Positions 7,374 through 15,547 of a stretch of 30,459 nucleotides of DNA are shown here, piece by piece; the stretch's first letter is position 1, and every line of letters begins with the position of its first letter. A program made the position numbers and the translations under genes. Source of the stretch: a virus; the IMG/VR virus record IMGVR_UViG_3300027741_000190, positions 1 through 30,459 of that record. The stretch is one strand, 5' to 3'. The notes below the pieces were generated by a model, which was given only the letters and a program-made list of their open reading frames with translations, had not been told where the DNA came from and did no database searches.

Positions 7374-8699
7374 TTGGCGACTGTCCGAATCCTGAGATCG
7401 ACCACGGCGGGCAATACCCCAAGCTCGCTTGTTTCTGGCCAGATCGCAATCAACGAAAGCGACGGGAAACTCTTCTATCGCAACGGTTCCGGGTCCGTCA
7501 CTGCACTGGCCACGGGCGGCGGCGGCAGCATCGTCACCGCCGCGTCCGTCTCCGCGTTCCCAGCGACCGGCTCGGCGTCGAATCTCTACATCACGACCGA
7601 GGATCAGCGTATCTGGCGGTGGGACGCGACCGCGAGCATCTACGTTGAGTCGGGGCCGTCAGGCGGGTCTGGCCTCTCTTGGTCATCGGTTCCAACTTCC
7701 GCAACGGCGACGGGGTCTGTGGGGCAGATCGCGTACGACTCGCAGTACCAGTACACATGTGTGTCAACAAATTTCTGGCGGCGTGTGCCTTACGCCCTGT
7801 GGTCGCCCACCCTTCTCACTGGTTTGCAATGCTGGCTTGATGCGTCAGATCGCACCACGCTGTTTACGGCTGGCTCAGGCGGCAACTTGCCGGACGACGG
7901 CGGCAGCATCGGGCGGTGGCTGGACAAGGCTGGCAGCAATCACGCGACCGATGTTGTTGACGGCAGTAACGCGACGATCAGCACGCAGCGTCCGACTCGC
8001 GTTGCGCGAGCGCAGAATGGATTGGATGCGATTAACTTCGGCGGCACGCATTGGTTTGACCAGAATTCAGCGCGTGACATGCTGCGAAATCGTTCCTGCG
8101 CGATCATGGCAGTGGCGATGAAGTACGCCACGGTAAATAATAGCAATAGCCAGTTGGCGTGGACAAACCGGAAATCAAGCACTGGCGACACCGCAACTCG
8201 CTATCAATTATCGCATCGCAGTGAGAACACCGTTGGAGGCAGCAGTCGTCGCTTAGACTCTGACTCTTCCATTACGCTCGCGACAACTAGCACGGTGCCT
8301 CCATTCGACACCAGTTGGCATGTGCATGTCTCGTTGTGCGATTGGGTGAATGGCACTCTGTACCATCGGGTCGATGGAACTCAAATCGGGACTGGGTCAT
8401 TTCTGAGCAGCGGGAACACATCAGATACCAGCCTTGGCACGGCAGCTAGTTCGTCTGATGGCGGCACATGGACGGCTATTGGAGCCAGTACTAGGACGCT
8501 ACGAACAGACGGCGTTGCAAACAATCTGGCCTTGTCGTCTGGGTCACAGATTGGCGAAATGATTTGCCATGCTCGCACCAGTGGCTCCTACGTCACAGCA
8601 GACCTCCAGACGGTGGAGGCGTATCTCGCGTGGCGGTGGGGACTGCAAGCCAATTTGCCAGCCGGTCACCCATACAAGAGCGTGCCGCCGTCCTTTTAA
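7374..8699 (+). CDS. Tail fibre / adhesin with ConA-like (LamG) module, TTG start
   Basis: The 441-residue product begins at TTG, with GGAGG at 7359-7363. The choice is supported by homology, because the resulting MATVRILR start matches MATIRIKR in the previous gene. The anchor motif (PSSLVSGQIAINESDGKLFY) is followed by a linker and then a module starting SWSSVPTSATATG and YDSQYQYTCVS. The C-terminal half looks like a concanavalin/laminin-G-like carbohydrate-binding domain: LDASDRTTLF, IGRWLDKAGSN, and an ending like AYLAWRWGL ... PAGHPYKS, which is common in such proteins. It is probably a receptor-binding protein recognising host glycans. The next gene has a clearly related central and C-terminal part. 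Confidence 0.85.
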   Translation: MATVRILRSTTAGNTPSSLVSGQIAINESDGKLFYRNGSGSVTALATGGGGSIVTAASVSAFPATGSASNLYITTEDQRIWRWDATASIYVESGPSGGSGLSWSSVPTSATATGSVGQIAYDSQYQYTCVSTNFWRRVPYALWSPTLLTGLQCWLDASDRTTLFTAGSGGNLPDDGGSIGRWLDKAGSNHATDVVDGSNATISTQRPTRVARAQNGLDAINFGGTHWFDQNSARDMLRNRSCAIMAVAMKYATVNNSNSQLAWTNRKSSTGDTATRYQLSHRSENTVGGSSRRLDSDSSITLATTSTVPPFDTSWHVHVSLCDWVNGTLYHRVDGTQIGTGSFLSSGNTSDTSLGTAASSSDGGTWTAIGASTRTLRTDGVANNLALSSGSQIGEMICHARTSGSYVTADLQTVEAYLAWRWGLQANLPAGHPYKSVPPSF

Positions 8700-8725
8700 T
8701 ATGAACACTTACTAAGGACTCACTG

Positions 8726-9721
8726 ATGCCAATCTCTTACCCATCGTCGCCGACGACCAACCAGATATACACCTACGGCAACCGTAACTATCGGTGGACC
8801 GGAACAGCGTGGGAGTTCGTCGCATCAACCTCGGGCCTCGCATGGTCAAGCGTGCCAGCGTCATCGACGGCTACTGGGGTTGCTGGTCAGGTCAGCTACG
8901 ATTCGCAGTACCAGTACACCTGCGTTTCAGCAAACTATTGGGTGCGGACGCCGCTGACGCCGTGGTTGCCGACTACTGCCGGACTGCAACTGTGGCTAGA
9001 TGCGTCCGATCCACTTACGCTGTGGGATGCCACGTCCGGCGGTGCGCTGACGGAGGCGGATGGTCAGGTGCGACGATGGCAGGATAAGTCTGGCAATGCA
9101 GCGCACGCAACCATTTCTGCGAACGGTCCAACTCGCAAGACAAGCGTTAGGAACGGGCGCGATGTCCTTAGGTTCGACGGTGTTAATAACTATCTACAGA
9201 CAGGTGCAATCTCTGGTTTAAACTCGCTGACCATGACCACGTTTTTTGTTGGCTCGCAGCGAGTTACAGGAACAGTCGGGACGGCTTTGACATTAGGGTA
9301 CGGCGACTTTAGTGCCACCAGCTCAAACGAGAACCGACACGAGTTAATTTCGTTTGATTCTTCGGCAACTCTGGCGGCATTTGCTCGCAACTCAGTTGGC
9401 AGTGCTGTGGCCGTGAGTTCTGGGAGCAGGCAATCTTTTACCGCCAATGAGCTTTTGGTCGCCGGGTATACCATCGATTCATCCGGGGCGTTGCTGGCAT
9501 ACAAAAACGCCGCGACCCCGCTGTCTGGCGTTGCCGGGTCGGGGTCTAGCGCAGTTGACACTCCATCACTTCATCAGACCGTGACGCTTGGTGACAACCC
9601 AGCAGCGGCGGCAAAACTGGATGGCGATATATGCGAGTTGCTGATTTACAACACGCGATTGTCAGACGCAAACCGCAACGCGACTATCAGCTATCTGATG
9701 AAAAAGTGGGGTATCGCGTGA
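8726..9721 (+). CDS. Adhesin with LamG/ConA-like module, paralogue of the preceding gene
   Basis: The 331-residue protein lacks the PSSL anchor of its neighbour. It instead opens with a short module (PISYPSSPTTNQIYTYG ... YRWTGTAWEFV) of the kind found in other phage fibres. From residue 37 it repeats its neighbour's architecture: AWSSVPASSTATG, YDSQYQYTCVS and GLQLWLDASDPLTLW, then RWQDKSGNAAHAT and a jelly-roll-type domain ending SYLMKKWGI. Protein-level similarity is obvious while the DNA has diverged, so this is an old duplication. It likely binds a different or variant surface glycan. TAAGGA lies 13 bases upstream of the ATG. Confidence 0.83.
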   Translation: MPISYPSSPTTNQIYTYGNRNYRWTGTAWEFVASTSGLAWSSVPASSTATGVAGQVSYDSQYQYTCVSANYWVRTPLTPWLPTTAGLQLWLDASDPLTLWDATSGGALTEADGQVRRWQDKSGNAAHATISANGPTRKTSVRNGRDVLRFDGVNNYLQTGAISGLNSLTMTTFFVGSQRVTGTVGTALTLGYGDFSATSSNENRHELISFDSSATLAAFARNSVGSAVAVSSGSRQSFTANELLVAGYTIDSSGALLAYKNAATPLSGVAGSGSSAVDTPSLHQTVTLGDNPAAAAKLDGDICELLIYNTRLSDANRNATISYLMKKWGIA

Positions 9722-9798
9722 CCGACCACCTCACTGAGGCGGCAACGAGGACGTTGGTTGCGGGACAATAGTCTTTAGGCCCATTTCGCAGGATAGAC

Positions 9799-10935
9799 AT
9801 GCCACCCCCACGCCTTAAACGCAGCAACACGGCAAATGCTACCCCGGCCTCCTTGGAGGACGGTGAGATCGCCATCAACCAGGCGGATGGAAAACTGTAC
9901 TACCGGACGGCTGGTGGCGGGGTGTCGTCGTTGGCCGGAACCATCGTTGATGGAAGCGTGACAATTGCCAATATTGCCGACGGCAGCATCACCTCAGCAA
10001 AGATTGCAGACGGGGCTGTAGCAACAGTAGACATCGCAAACTCTGCCGTCACGTACGCCAAGATTCAGAACGTCTCTGCAACCGACAGGATACTTGGTCG
10101 GTCCACTGCGGGGGCGGGGGTTGTCGAAGAGATCGTATGCACCGCGTTTGGCAGGAGCGTCTTGGATGATGTAGATGCTGCCGCCACCAGGACAACGCTT
10201 GGGCTTGGCACTGCCGCCACTGCCGCAAGCACCAGTTTTGCGGCTAGCTCGCATACCCACGCGGCCACCGAAATTGTCAGCGGAGTGCTGGCCGATGCGC
10301 GCCTGTCAGCCAACGTAGTTTTAACTACAGACTCTCGTCTCTCTGATGCTAGAACCCCAACGTCGCACGTTCACGGCAACATCACCAACGCTGGTGCAAT
10401 CGGCACTGTGTCTGGGCAGATTGTTGTCACTGGCTCTAGTGGTGTATTGACCACGGCTGCGACGATTGCTGCCACTGCCGTCACCGGGCTAGCCACCGTT
10501 GCCACCACTGGCAGCTACAACGACTTAACCAACAAGCCGTCAATTCCATCGGCCTACACGTTGCCTACCGCATCGGCCACTGTGCTGGGCGGCGTGAAGA
10601 TCGGTTCTGGCATCAGCATCGACGGCACCGGCGTCATCTCCGCCTCTGCGTCGTATACCCTACCCAGCGCCACTACTGCCACGCTGGGTGGCGTCATTGT
10701 TGGAACGGGCCTTGGCGTAACAAGCGGCACAATTAGCGTGACCTACGGCACAACCGCGGGCACGGCCTGCCAAGGCAATGACTCGCGATTGTCTGATGCC
10801 CGCACCCCGCTTGCGCACACACAGGCTGCTTCCACAATCACTGGCCTCGCCACTGTCGCCACATCGGGTTCCTTTACCGACCTGACCAATCAGCCAACGA
10901 TCCCGACGTTCGGCCGGTTCCTAGCCCTCCTTTGA
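9799..10935 (+). CDS. Long repetitive tail fibre
   Basis: The 378-residue protein starts with the shared anchor (PRLKRSNTANATPASLEDG, then EIAINQADGKLYY). It continues as a shaft of short beta repeats, such as DGSVTIANIADGSITSAKIA. Two repeat families stand out: DSRLSDARTP occurs twice, and GLATVAT followed by DLTNKPSIP-like sequence occurs twice. A TLPxAxxxxLGGVxxGxG repeat also occurs twice. These are classic tail-fibre shaft elements. There is no obvious receptor-binding tip, and the protein ends abruptly after PTIPTFGRFLALL. The tip may be supplied by one of the small beta-rich proteins encoded next. The 77-base gap before it holds no convincing terminator. Confidence 0.83.
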   Translation: MPPPRLKRSNTANATPASLEDGEIAINQADGKLYYRTAGGGVSSLAGTIVDGSVTIANIADGSITSAKIADGAVATVDIANSAVTYAKIQNVSATDRILGRSTAGAGVVEEIVCTAFGRSVLDDVDAAATRTTLGLGTAATAASTSFAASSHTHAATEIVSGVLADARLSANVVLTTDSRLSDARTPTSHVHGNITNAGAIGTVSGQIVVTGSSGVLTTAATIAATAVTGLATVATTGSYNDLTNKPSIPSAYTLPTASATVLGGVKIGSGISIDGTGVISASASYTLPSATTATLGGVIVGTGLGVTSGTISVTYGTTAGTACQGNDSRLSDARTPLAHTQAASTITGLATVATSGSFTDLTNQPTIPTFGRFLALL

Positions 10936-10942
10936 GCAACCA

Positions 10943-11314
10943 ATGGCTAACCCCAACCTCAATTCACCGTCATCCTGCTATGCCAACAGCACCATTGTTG
11001 CATTGACCTCCACCACAGAAACCCAGATTGCCGTAAACGCTGCCAGTTCCGGCAAAGTTTTTATATTTGACTCCGTGCAATGCGCTAACGTCAGCGCCAC
11101 GGGAGCGGATTTCACGTTGACAATCTATAACGCCACAACCAACACGGGCACGGCCGGTCGCATCGCTTACGCGGTCACCGTCAACAGCAAAGCCGCGTTG
11201 CTGGCCGTCACCAAAAACCTCGGTCTAGCACTCAGGGAAGGCCAGTCGTTGTACGCTACAGGCAGCGTCGCCTCCTCATTAACGGTCACGGCGTTTTGGA
11301 AAGAATTTGCGTAA
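10943..11314 (+). CDS. Small beta-rich virion protein (tail-associated, unnamed)
   Basis: The 123-residue product is Ala/Thr/Ser/Val-rich with an alternating hydrophobic pattern that suggests an all-beta fold (for example KVFIFDSVQCANVS and TVTAFWKEF). It has no signal peptide, membrane segment or catalytic motif. In length, composition and pattern (an N-terminal strand, a short NATTNTG-like turn and an aromatic final strand) it resembles the protein at 11551-11910. The two may be diverged copies of one small fibre-tip, decoration or knob protein. Its place among the fibre genes supports a virion role. The next gene starts on its TAATG stop/start overlap. Confidence 0.65.
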   Translation: MANPNLNSPSSCYANSTIVALTSTTETQIAVNAASSGKVFIFDSVQCANVSATGADFTLTIYNATTNTGTAGRIAYAVTVNSKAALLAVTKNLGLALREGQSLYATGSVASSLTVTAFWKEFA

Positions 11315-11547
11315 TGAAGCGCGGTCGCAACACACTGGAATCAGTCTCACTGACAAATGCCGGTGGCCGAAGCGGCTTGTTTGCATTGGACGGCGATCCT
11401 AACGACGACCACATCATCGGTGGCGAGACGTTTGTTTCGCTGTGGTCGGGCATGTATGAGATGCAATGGATTAATACCAGCATCCCACCCATCACACTCA
11501 TAAACTATTTTTACTACGAAGATACACTTCCGTATCACTGGAGCTAG
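11314..11547 (+). CDS. Short hypothetical protein in the fibre cassette
   Basis: I place the start at ATG 11314, inside the TAATG overlap with the previous stop, with GGAAAG about ten bases upstream. An in-frame start six codons earlier would overlap the neighbour more. The 77 residues are MKRGRNTLESVS-like at the start and aromatic-rich at the end (LINYFYYEDTLPYHW). They fit a beta-rich small structural protein, but no family is recognised. It is too short to be a receptor-binding protein alone. It could pair with the flanking small beta proteins. Confidence 0.55.
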   Translation: MKRGRNTLESVSLTNAGGRSGLFALDGDPNDDHIIGGETFVSLWSGMYEMQWINTSIPPITLINYFYYEDTLPYHWS

Positions 11548-11550
11548 CGC

Positions 11551-11910
11551 ATGCCCGCACCCGATATTGCACGACCGTCCAAGGTCGAAGCCAAGCTTTT
11601 CACCACTCAACTTGCCAACGCCGCGGCAACGTTGCTGCTCACATGCCCTGCGAATTCGATTATTCGCATTCGCACGGCATACGCCACGAACCCGACTGCG
11701 ACAGCGCAGGTGATGACGTTTGCAATCAGCCGCAGTGCAGGCGGCACATACCAAATGCAGTCTGGCGTGACGATCCCATCAAAGAATTTGTTCAACATCA
11801 CAACGCAGGACGATGCTTTCTACCTTGAAGCAGGAGACTCCATCTCCGTTGCGCAGACCGCGACTACTGCTGCTCTCAACATATTCGTCAGCTACGAACT
11901 GATTACCTAA
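11551..11910 (+). CDS. Small beta-rich virion protein, similar in type to 10943-11314
   Basis: The 119-residue protein (start MPAPDIARPSKVEAKLF) shows a run of predicted beta strands with Ala/Thr-rich turns: AATLLLTCPANSIIRIRTAYATN, then AFYLEAGDSISVAQT and a final NIFVSYELIT. This is the layout expected of a small beta sandwich decorating a fibre or tail. The AGDSISV turn resembles REGQSLYA in the 10943 protein, supporting relatedness at fold level. The gene follows the previous stop after three bases and is followed immediately by the glycine-rich fibre gene. Function beyond virion component is not supported. Confidence 0.65.
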   Translation: MPAPDIARPSKVEAKLFTTQLANAAATLLLTCPANSIIRIRTAYATNPTATAQVMTFAISRSAGGTYQMQSGVTIPSKNLFNITTQDDAFYLEAGDSISVAQTATTAALNIFVSYELIT

Positions 11911-11911
11911 T

Positions 11912-13612
11912 ATGCCAAAAGCCAACTACGGATTTAAGGGCACTGCGATTACGCTGGCAGACGCTGTTGCTGCCGGTGCGGCAATACCGGCAGCGCAGTA
12001 CCAGTACTACTCGCAGTTGGGCGCGATCTCACCGTTGCTTCCGCCGGGACGCCCAAGTGGACTCACTGTCACTGGCGGCACCAATCAGGTGACAGTGAGC
12101 TGGACTGCGCCGTCCGGCTCTGGCAGCAACGCCGCCACTGGATACAAAGTGTCATACGTTAATGACAGTGGCACTGCGGTTACAACGACAACCTCATCTA
12201 CAAGCACAACCATCACAGGACTGTCTAGCGGTTCCACATATTCGTTTTCAGTAGTCGCATACAACGTAAATGGAGACGGCGACCCAGAGTCTGTAAGCGG
12301 TTCTCCGCTATCGTTCTCTACTACTGCCGTCATGCTAACTAGCGGCACCAGCTACACAGTCCCGTCCGGTGCCAACTCCATGAAGATTTGGGCCGTTGGC
12401 GCTGGTGGTAGCTCCAGTGCTTGGAACGGTGGCGGGGGTGGAACAGCGTACCGCACATTCTCATGCACCCCCGGCACCACCATTAGTTACTCACTCAACG
12501 ATGATACTGTTGTGACATACGACAGTATATCTATGCGGGCCTACGCGGGTGGCTCTAGTACCGGCAGTTTTGGTTCACTCAGTAACACTGTGTGTAACGG
12601 TGGAGTGTTTGGAGGTGCAGCAGATGGTGGTGCTCAGGGCGGGCGTTCGCGCACTCAGTCGCTTAGTCAAACTGCCTATTCAAGCGGTGCTGTTGGTCAG
12701 GGCGGTAGCGGATTGGATGAATGGCACAGCAACAGCGTAGAAACAGGTTCAATTCTTAGCTGTGGCCGCATACCAGCGGCAGATGTAAGCGATCTATTTG
12801 CGGCGTTGGAATTGGCTGGTGTCAACACCACAGAAAGTTGCGGCTCAACCGCCGCTTTTGGGTCGGGCGGCTACCAATACAAGTACGGCACTCCGAAGAG
12901 TTTCGGGATCGGTGGTGGTGGTTATGCTCTTGCCGGATATGGCAATCCCAGCGGCGCGGTGGTCATCAAATTTATGGCAGGCACCGTAAGCAACCCCCAG
13001 CCCTCATACACACCCAGTGCCGTTCTTCTGACAAGTGGCGCGCAAAGCAGTTCGCTGTACAACTTCAACGGAAGCGCATCTGAATTTCAAAAATACACTG
13101 TGCCGACCGGGGCTACCAAGGTGAAGGCATGGGCGGTAGGGGGCGGGTCGTTCCCATACGCCGGTGGTGTTGCGTATGCGGAGTGGCCTGTGTTCTCTGG
13201 GCAGTCGATTTATTATCGCGTTGGCGCATCGCGGGAATCGTCCTATGTAGTTGCTTTCGGAAGTCGCTTCTTGATAGGCCACTGCGGCCAGAATCGCACT
13301 CAGGGTGTCGGACTCTATTCCGGCGGCGACGGCGGTGCCCAAGGTGGGCGGGGCACCCAGTACGGCGGTTACGATTGGGGCGGTTCAATCGGAGGGAACG
13401 GGTCTGCCCAGTATGTCGGCGGTACATACAGGACGCGAAAGGCTCCAATCGACGTTAGCGGCCTTCTGGCGGCGGTGACACTTGCTGATGGCCCGTCCGA
13501 TTTTGGATACGGCGACTACACTGAGAAATACTACAGCCTGCCCCCCGGAATTGGCGGCGGTGCCAGATGGGGCGACGGCGGGCAGGGTTGCGTTGTCTTG
13601 TATTTTACATAG
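11912..13612 (+). CDS. Fn3 plus duplicated glycine-rich-domain adhesin
   Basis: The 566-residue protein has a short N-terminal segment, then a fibronectin type III domain at about 46-137 (PSGLTVTGGTNQVTVSW, GYKVSYVNDSG, TYSFSVVAYNVNGDG). Two copies of a Gly-rich receptor-binding-type domain follow, at about 141-355 and 378-566. Each opens with a T-V-P-x-G-A-x-x-x-K-x-W-A-V-G-G/A-G strand and carries GGAQGG loops. Each also has a D-V-S-x-L-x-A-A-x-x-L-A-x-G helix, and a final hydrophobic strand (VVIKFMAG in one, CVVLYFT in the other). Gly-rich loops of this kind present variable residues in the distal adhesins of other phages. It is probably a receptor-binding protein. It is followed by the sulfotransferase gene eight bases on. 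Confidence 0.82.
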   Translation: MPKANYGFKGTAITLADAVAAGAAIPAAQYQYYSQLGAISPLLPPGRPSGLTVTGGTNQVTVSWTAPSGSGSNAATGYKVSYVNDSGTAVTTTTSSTSTTITGLSSGSTYSFSVVAYNVNGDGDPESVSGSPLSFSTTAVMLTSGTSYTVPSGANSMKIWAVGAGGSSSAWNGGGGGTAYRTFSCTPGTTISYSLNDDTVVTYDSISMRAYAGGSSTGSFGSLSNTVCNGGVFGGAADGGAQGGRSRTQSLSQTAYSSGAVGQGGSGLDEWHSNSVETGSILSCGRIPAADVSDLFAALELAGVNTTESCGSTAAFGSGGYQYKYGTPKSFGIGGGGYALAGYGNPSGAVVIKFMAGTVSNPQPSYTPSAVLLTSGAQSSSLYNFNGSASEFQKYTVPTGATKVKAWAVGGGSFPYAGGVAYAEWPVFSGQSIYYRVGASRESSYVVAFGSRFLIGHCGQNRTQGVGLYSGGDGGAQGGRGTQYGGYDWGGSIGGNGSAQYVGGTYRTRKAPIDVSGLLAAVTLADGPSDFGYGDYTEKYYSLPPGIGGGARWGDGGQGCVVLYFT

Positions 13613-13620
13613 GAGATTTT

Positions 13621-14139
13621 ATGGGCGATTTACTACGCTGCCCAAACGGTAGCGCTCTTGTGCTTACTCCCCGATCCGGGTCGCACTCTCTTTGTGACGC
13701 CGCATTGGCGTCGTTCTGGCCCGACGCACCCAGATTGCCAACGTACCACCCCGCCGCATCCCTTCCCATCCAAGAGTTTTTCCCCGCCGACGTTGGTGCC
13801 GCTACGGCTGTGGCAATGGTGGTTCGCAATCCCGTTGAGCGGTTCCGCAGTATGTGCGCGCACCGCCCTAACCAAACCATAGAAGAGCATCTGCAACAGC
13901 CGGTGTATGGCCCGCTCCCCGCAGGCCAGTTCTCCAAGCTGTTTCGGTTTGAGGATCAGTTGCAAGAGTGTGCCGATTGGCTTGGCATCACTACGCCTCT
14001 GGAACAAATCGACCCCACTGAGCCGTCAGCCAAGCCCGACCTGTCACCAGAGCAGGAAGCCCGCGTCAGAGAAATCTACGCAGACGATATCACCCTGTGG
14101 GAATCTCTTCAGCCCACCAATGACACCGAAGGTCAATGA
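13621..14139 (+). CDS. Sulfotransferase-like protein
   Basis: I place the start at ATG 13621, which has AGGAG ending six bases upstream, rather than at an earlier in-frame start inside the previous gene. The 172-residue product carries both PAPS-binding signatures of sulfotransferases: the 5'-phosphosulfate loop TPRSGSHSL at 16-24 and the 3'-phosphate motif VVRNPVERFRSM at 67-78 (Arg69 and Ser77 as expected ligands). A C-terminal Y-A-D-D-x-x-L segment is also typical. It is shorter than most family members (commonly 220-300 residues), so it may be a minimal catalytic core. The expected reaction is transfer of sulfate from PAPS to a glycan or protein tyrosine. The acceptor is unknown. Its location between the adhesin and the tail adaptor suggests virion or host-surface modification. 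Confidence 0.82.
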   Translation: MGDLLRCPNGSALVLTPRSGSHSLCDAALASFWPDAPRLPTYHPAASLPIQEFFPADVGAATAVAMVVRNPVERFRSMCAHRPNQTIEEHLQQPVYGPLPAGQFSKLFRFEDQLQECADWLGITTPLEQIDPTEPSAKPDLSPEQEARVREIYADDITLWESLQPTNDTEGQ

Positions 14140-15275
14140 TGCTCACCTACTACGACGCCGTTGAGCATCTTATCACCAGTAGTTTTGGTGGTCCGCAGGA
14201 CGCAGAGCAAACAGACATCCGTACATCCATTCAAAGGGCTTACAGCGAAGTCTCAACGATCCGAGATTGGAACTACTACCAAACTCACGGACGGATTAAG
14301 TTCTCCATCAATTGGTACGGCAGCGTCACGTATTCTCGCAGCACGCAGTTTTTTGATTTAGCGTCCGGCGATGCGTTCCCAAACAACTCTGCGCTGTGTC
14401 GCATGCGGATCAACAACACGGTCGCCAAGATTGCCTCGCGCGTGAGCAGCACGCGCCTGCAGTGCGATCCGATCTTGTGCCCTGCGGAAGACTTGGTCAA
14501 CGCCACCCAAGCCACGCTGTACCAAGACACTTTCCCCCTGCCATCGGACTTCCGGTCGTTGGACTCGCCCATCGACCATGTGGCGTGGACGCGGTTCATC
14601 TACGCAACCCCCGACCAAGCGATGAAGTTGGAGAACGCCAACAACCTCGCTGGCCCACCGCATGCGTGGACGGTGATCAAAGACCCACAGGGAACTGGGT
14701 GGGCGATTAAGGTCGTTGGTTATCCGGTGGCAAATTCCAACTTGGACTTCACCTACCGGCGTCTGCCAAGGCGACTTCGGATCTCGGGCCATGAGGTCAG
14801 TTCTAGGCAGGGCACAGTGACCATTGCTGGGACAGTTGTCACGGGCACAGGCACAGCTTTCACTTCTGCCATGGTGGGGTCCGTTATGCGAGTGGGAACG
14901 TCTTCGGAATCCCCAGGCAGCGACGGCTCCCTGACACCGTACCAAGGGGAAGCGGTTATCTCTGCGGTTTCTAGCGCAACGTCTTGCACACTAGCCACAT
15001 CGCTCACGGCCACTGCGGCCAAGTACATCGTCACAGACATTGTGGACATGTCGTCAGGCATGCACAACGGATTCCTGTCCTGTGCAAACTACTGGCTCTC
15101 CCGCACGCGCGGCACCAAGCCCGAAAATGCGTTTGCGATGTATCAGCGGGATCTGCGTCTGGCCATGGAGTCGGATGCGCTTACGCCGTTTCAGCAGCCA
15201 CAGCGGGTTATCTTTGACGCTATGGCTTGGCGTACTCCTCTCCAAGCCGACAACTTCGACGGGGGTTCGCCGTGA
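14136..15275 (+). CDS. Putative head-tail adaptor / tail tube protein (gp11- or gp4-type position)
   Basis: The 379-residue product starts MMLTYYDAVEHLI on an ATGATG that overlaps the previous stop. It has a helical N-terminal half with IRTSIQRAYSEVSTIRDW (about 30-47), a length and pattern typical of podovirus adaptor-type proteins. A beta-rich segment follows (GTVTIAGTVVTGTGTAFTSAMVGSVMRV), and then a helical C-terminus (NYWLSRTRGTKPENAFAMY, LRLAMES). It lies directly before the nozzle-like genes, exactly where T7-type phages place their tail adaptor. In such phages it bridges the portal and nozzle. Sequence identity to a known family is not obvious to me, so the role rests on order and pattern. 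Confidence 0.65.
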   Translation: MMLTYYDAVEHLITSSFGGPQDAEQTDIRTSIQRAYSEVSTIRDWNYYQTHGRIKFSINWYGSVTYSRSTQFFDLASGDAFPNNSALCRMRINNTVAKIASRVSSTRLQCDPILCPAEDLVNATQATLYQDTFPLPSDFRSLDSPIDHVAWTRFIYATPDQAMKLENANNLAGPPHAWTVIKDPQGTGWAIKVVGYPVANSNLDFTYRRLPRRLRISGHEVSSRQGTVTIAGTVVTGTGTAFTSAMVGSVMRVGTSSESPGSDGSLTPYQGEAVISAVSSATSCTLATSLTATAAKYIVTDIVDMSSGMHNGFLSCANYWLSRTRGTKPENAFAMYQRDLRLAMESDALTPFQQPQRVIFDAMAWRTPLQADNFDGGSP

Positions 15276-15547
15276 TCGTCATAGACAAGTGGACTGGGTT
15301 GGTGACCAACGCCTCGCCGTATTCGATCCCGCCCGGGGCGTCTGTTCAGCAGGTCAATTTGCAGTGCTTGGTTCCGGGGAAGCTCACCGTGCGAGCCGGA
15401 CTGACTCCGATCACATTCGCATCGGCCGACTCCACATCCTCTCCGGTTCGGTCGGCGTTCCGATACCAGAACGGAACCGCTGAGCATCTTGTCTACCAAG
15501 ACTCCGCGGGCCGCATCTACTCCTCCGTGAAAACTGGCAGCGCCTAA
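15272..15547 (+). CDS. Nozzle-like protein, N-terminal part (separate ORF)
   Basis: I set the start at GTG 15272, inside the GTGA overlap with the adaptor stop. The earlier ATG at 15227 would overlap that gene by 49 bases. The 91-residue product, WTGLVTNASPYSIPPGASVQ near its start and then LTVRAGLTPI, looks like the N-terminus of short-tail nozzle or stabilisation proteins. In those, a PxxxPxGAxxxxxN segment opens the beta propeller. Its end (VRSAFRYQNGTAEHLVYQDSAGRIYSS) reads as the first propeller blade. It stops with TAA at 15545-15547, exactly where the next ORF starts. The two probably form one functional nozzle translated as coupled polypeptides. Confidence 0.7.
   Translation: MIVIDKWTGLVTNASPYSIPPGASVQQVNLQCLVPGKLTVRAGLTPITFASADSTSSPVRSAFRYQNGTAEHLVYQDSAGRIYSSVKTGSA

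Noticed and set aside
9722-9798. Rho-independent terminator in the longest fibre-cassette gap
   Set aside because: Only weak stems such as CAACG/CGTTG are present and none is followed by a T-run.
6600-13612. Diversity-generating retroelement acting on the fibre genes
   Set aside because: There is no reverse transcriptase gene, and I see no template/variable repeat pair with adenine-directed differences in the window.
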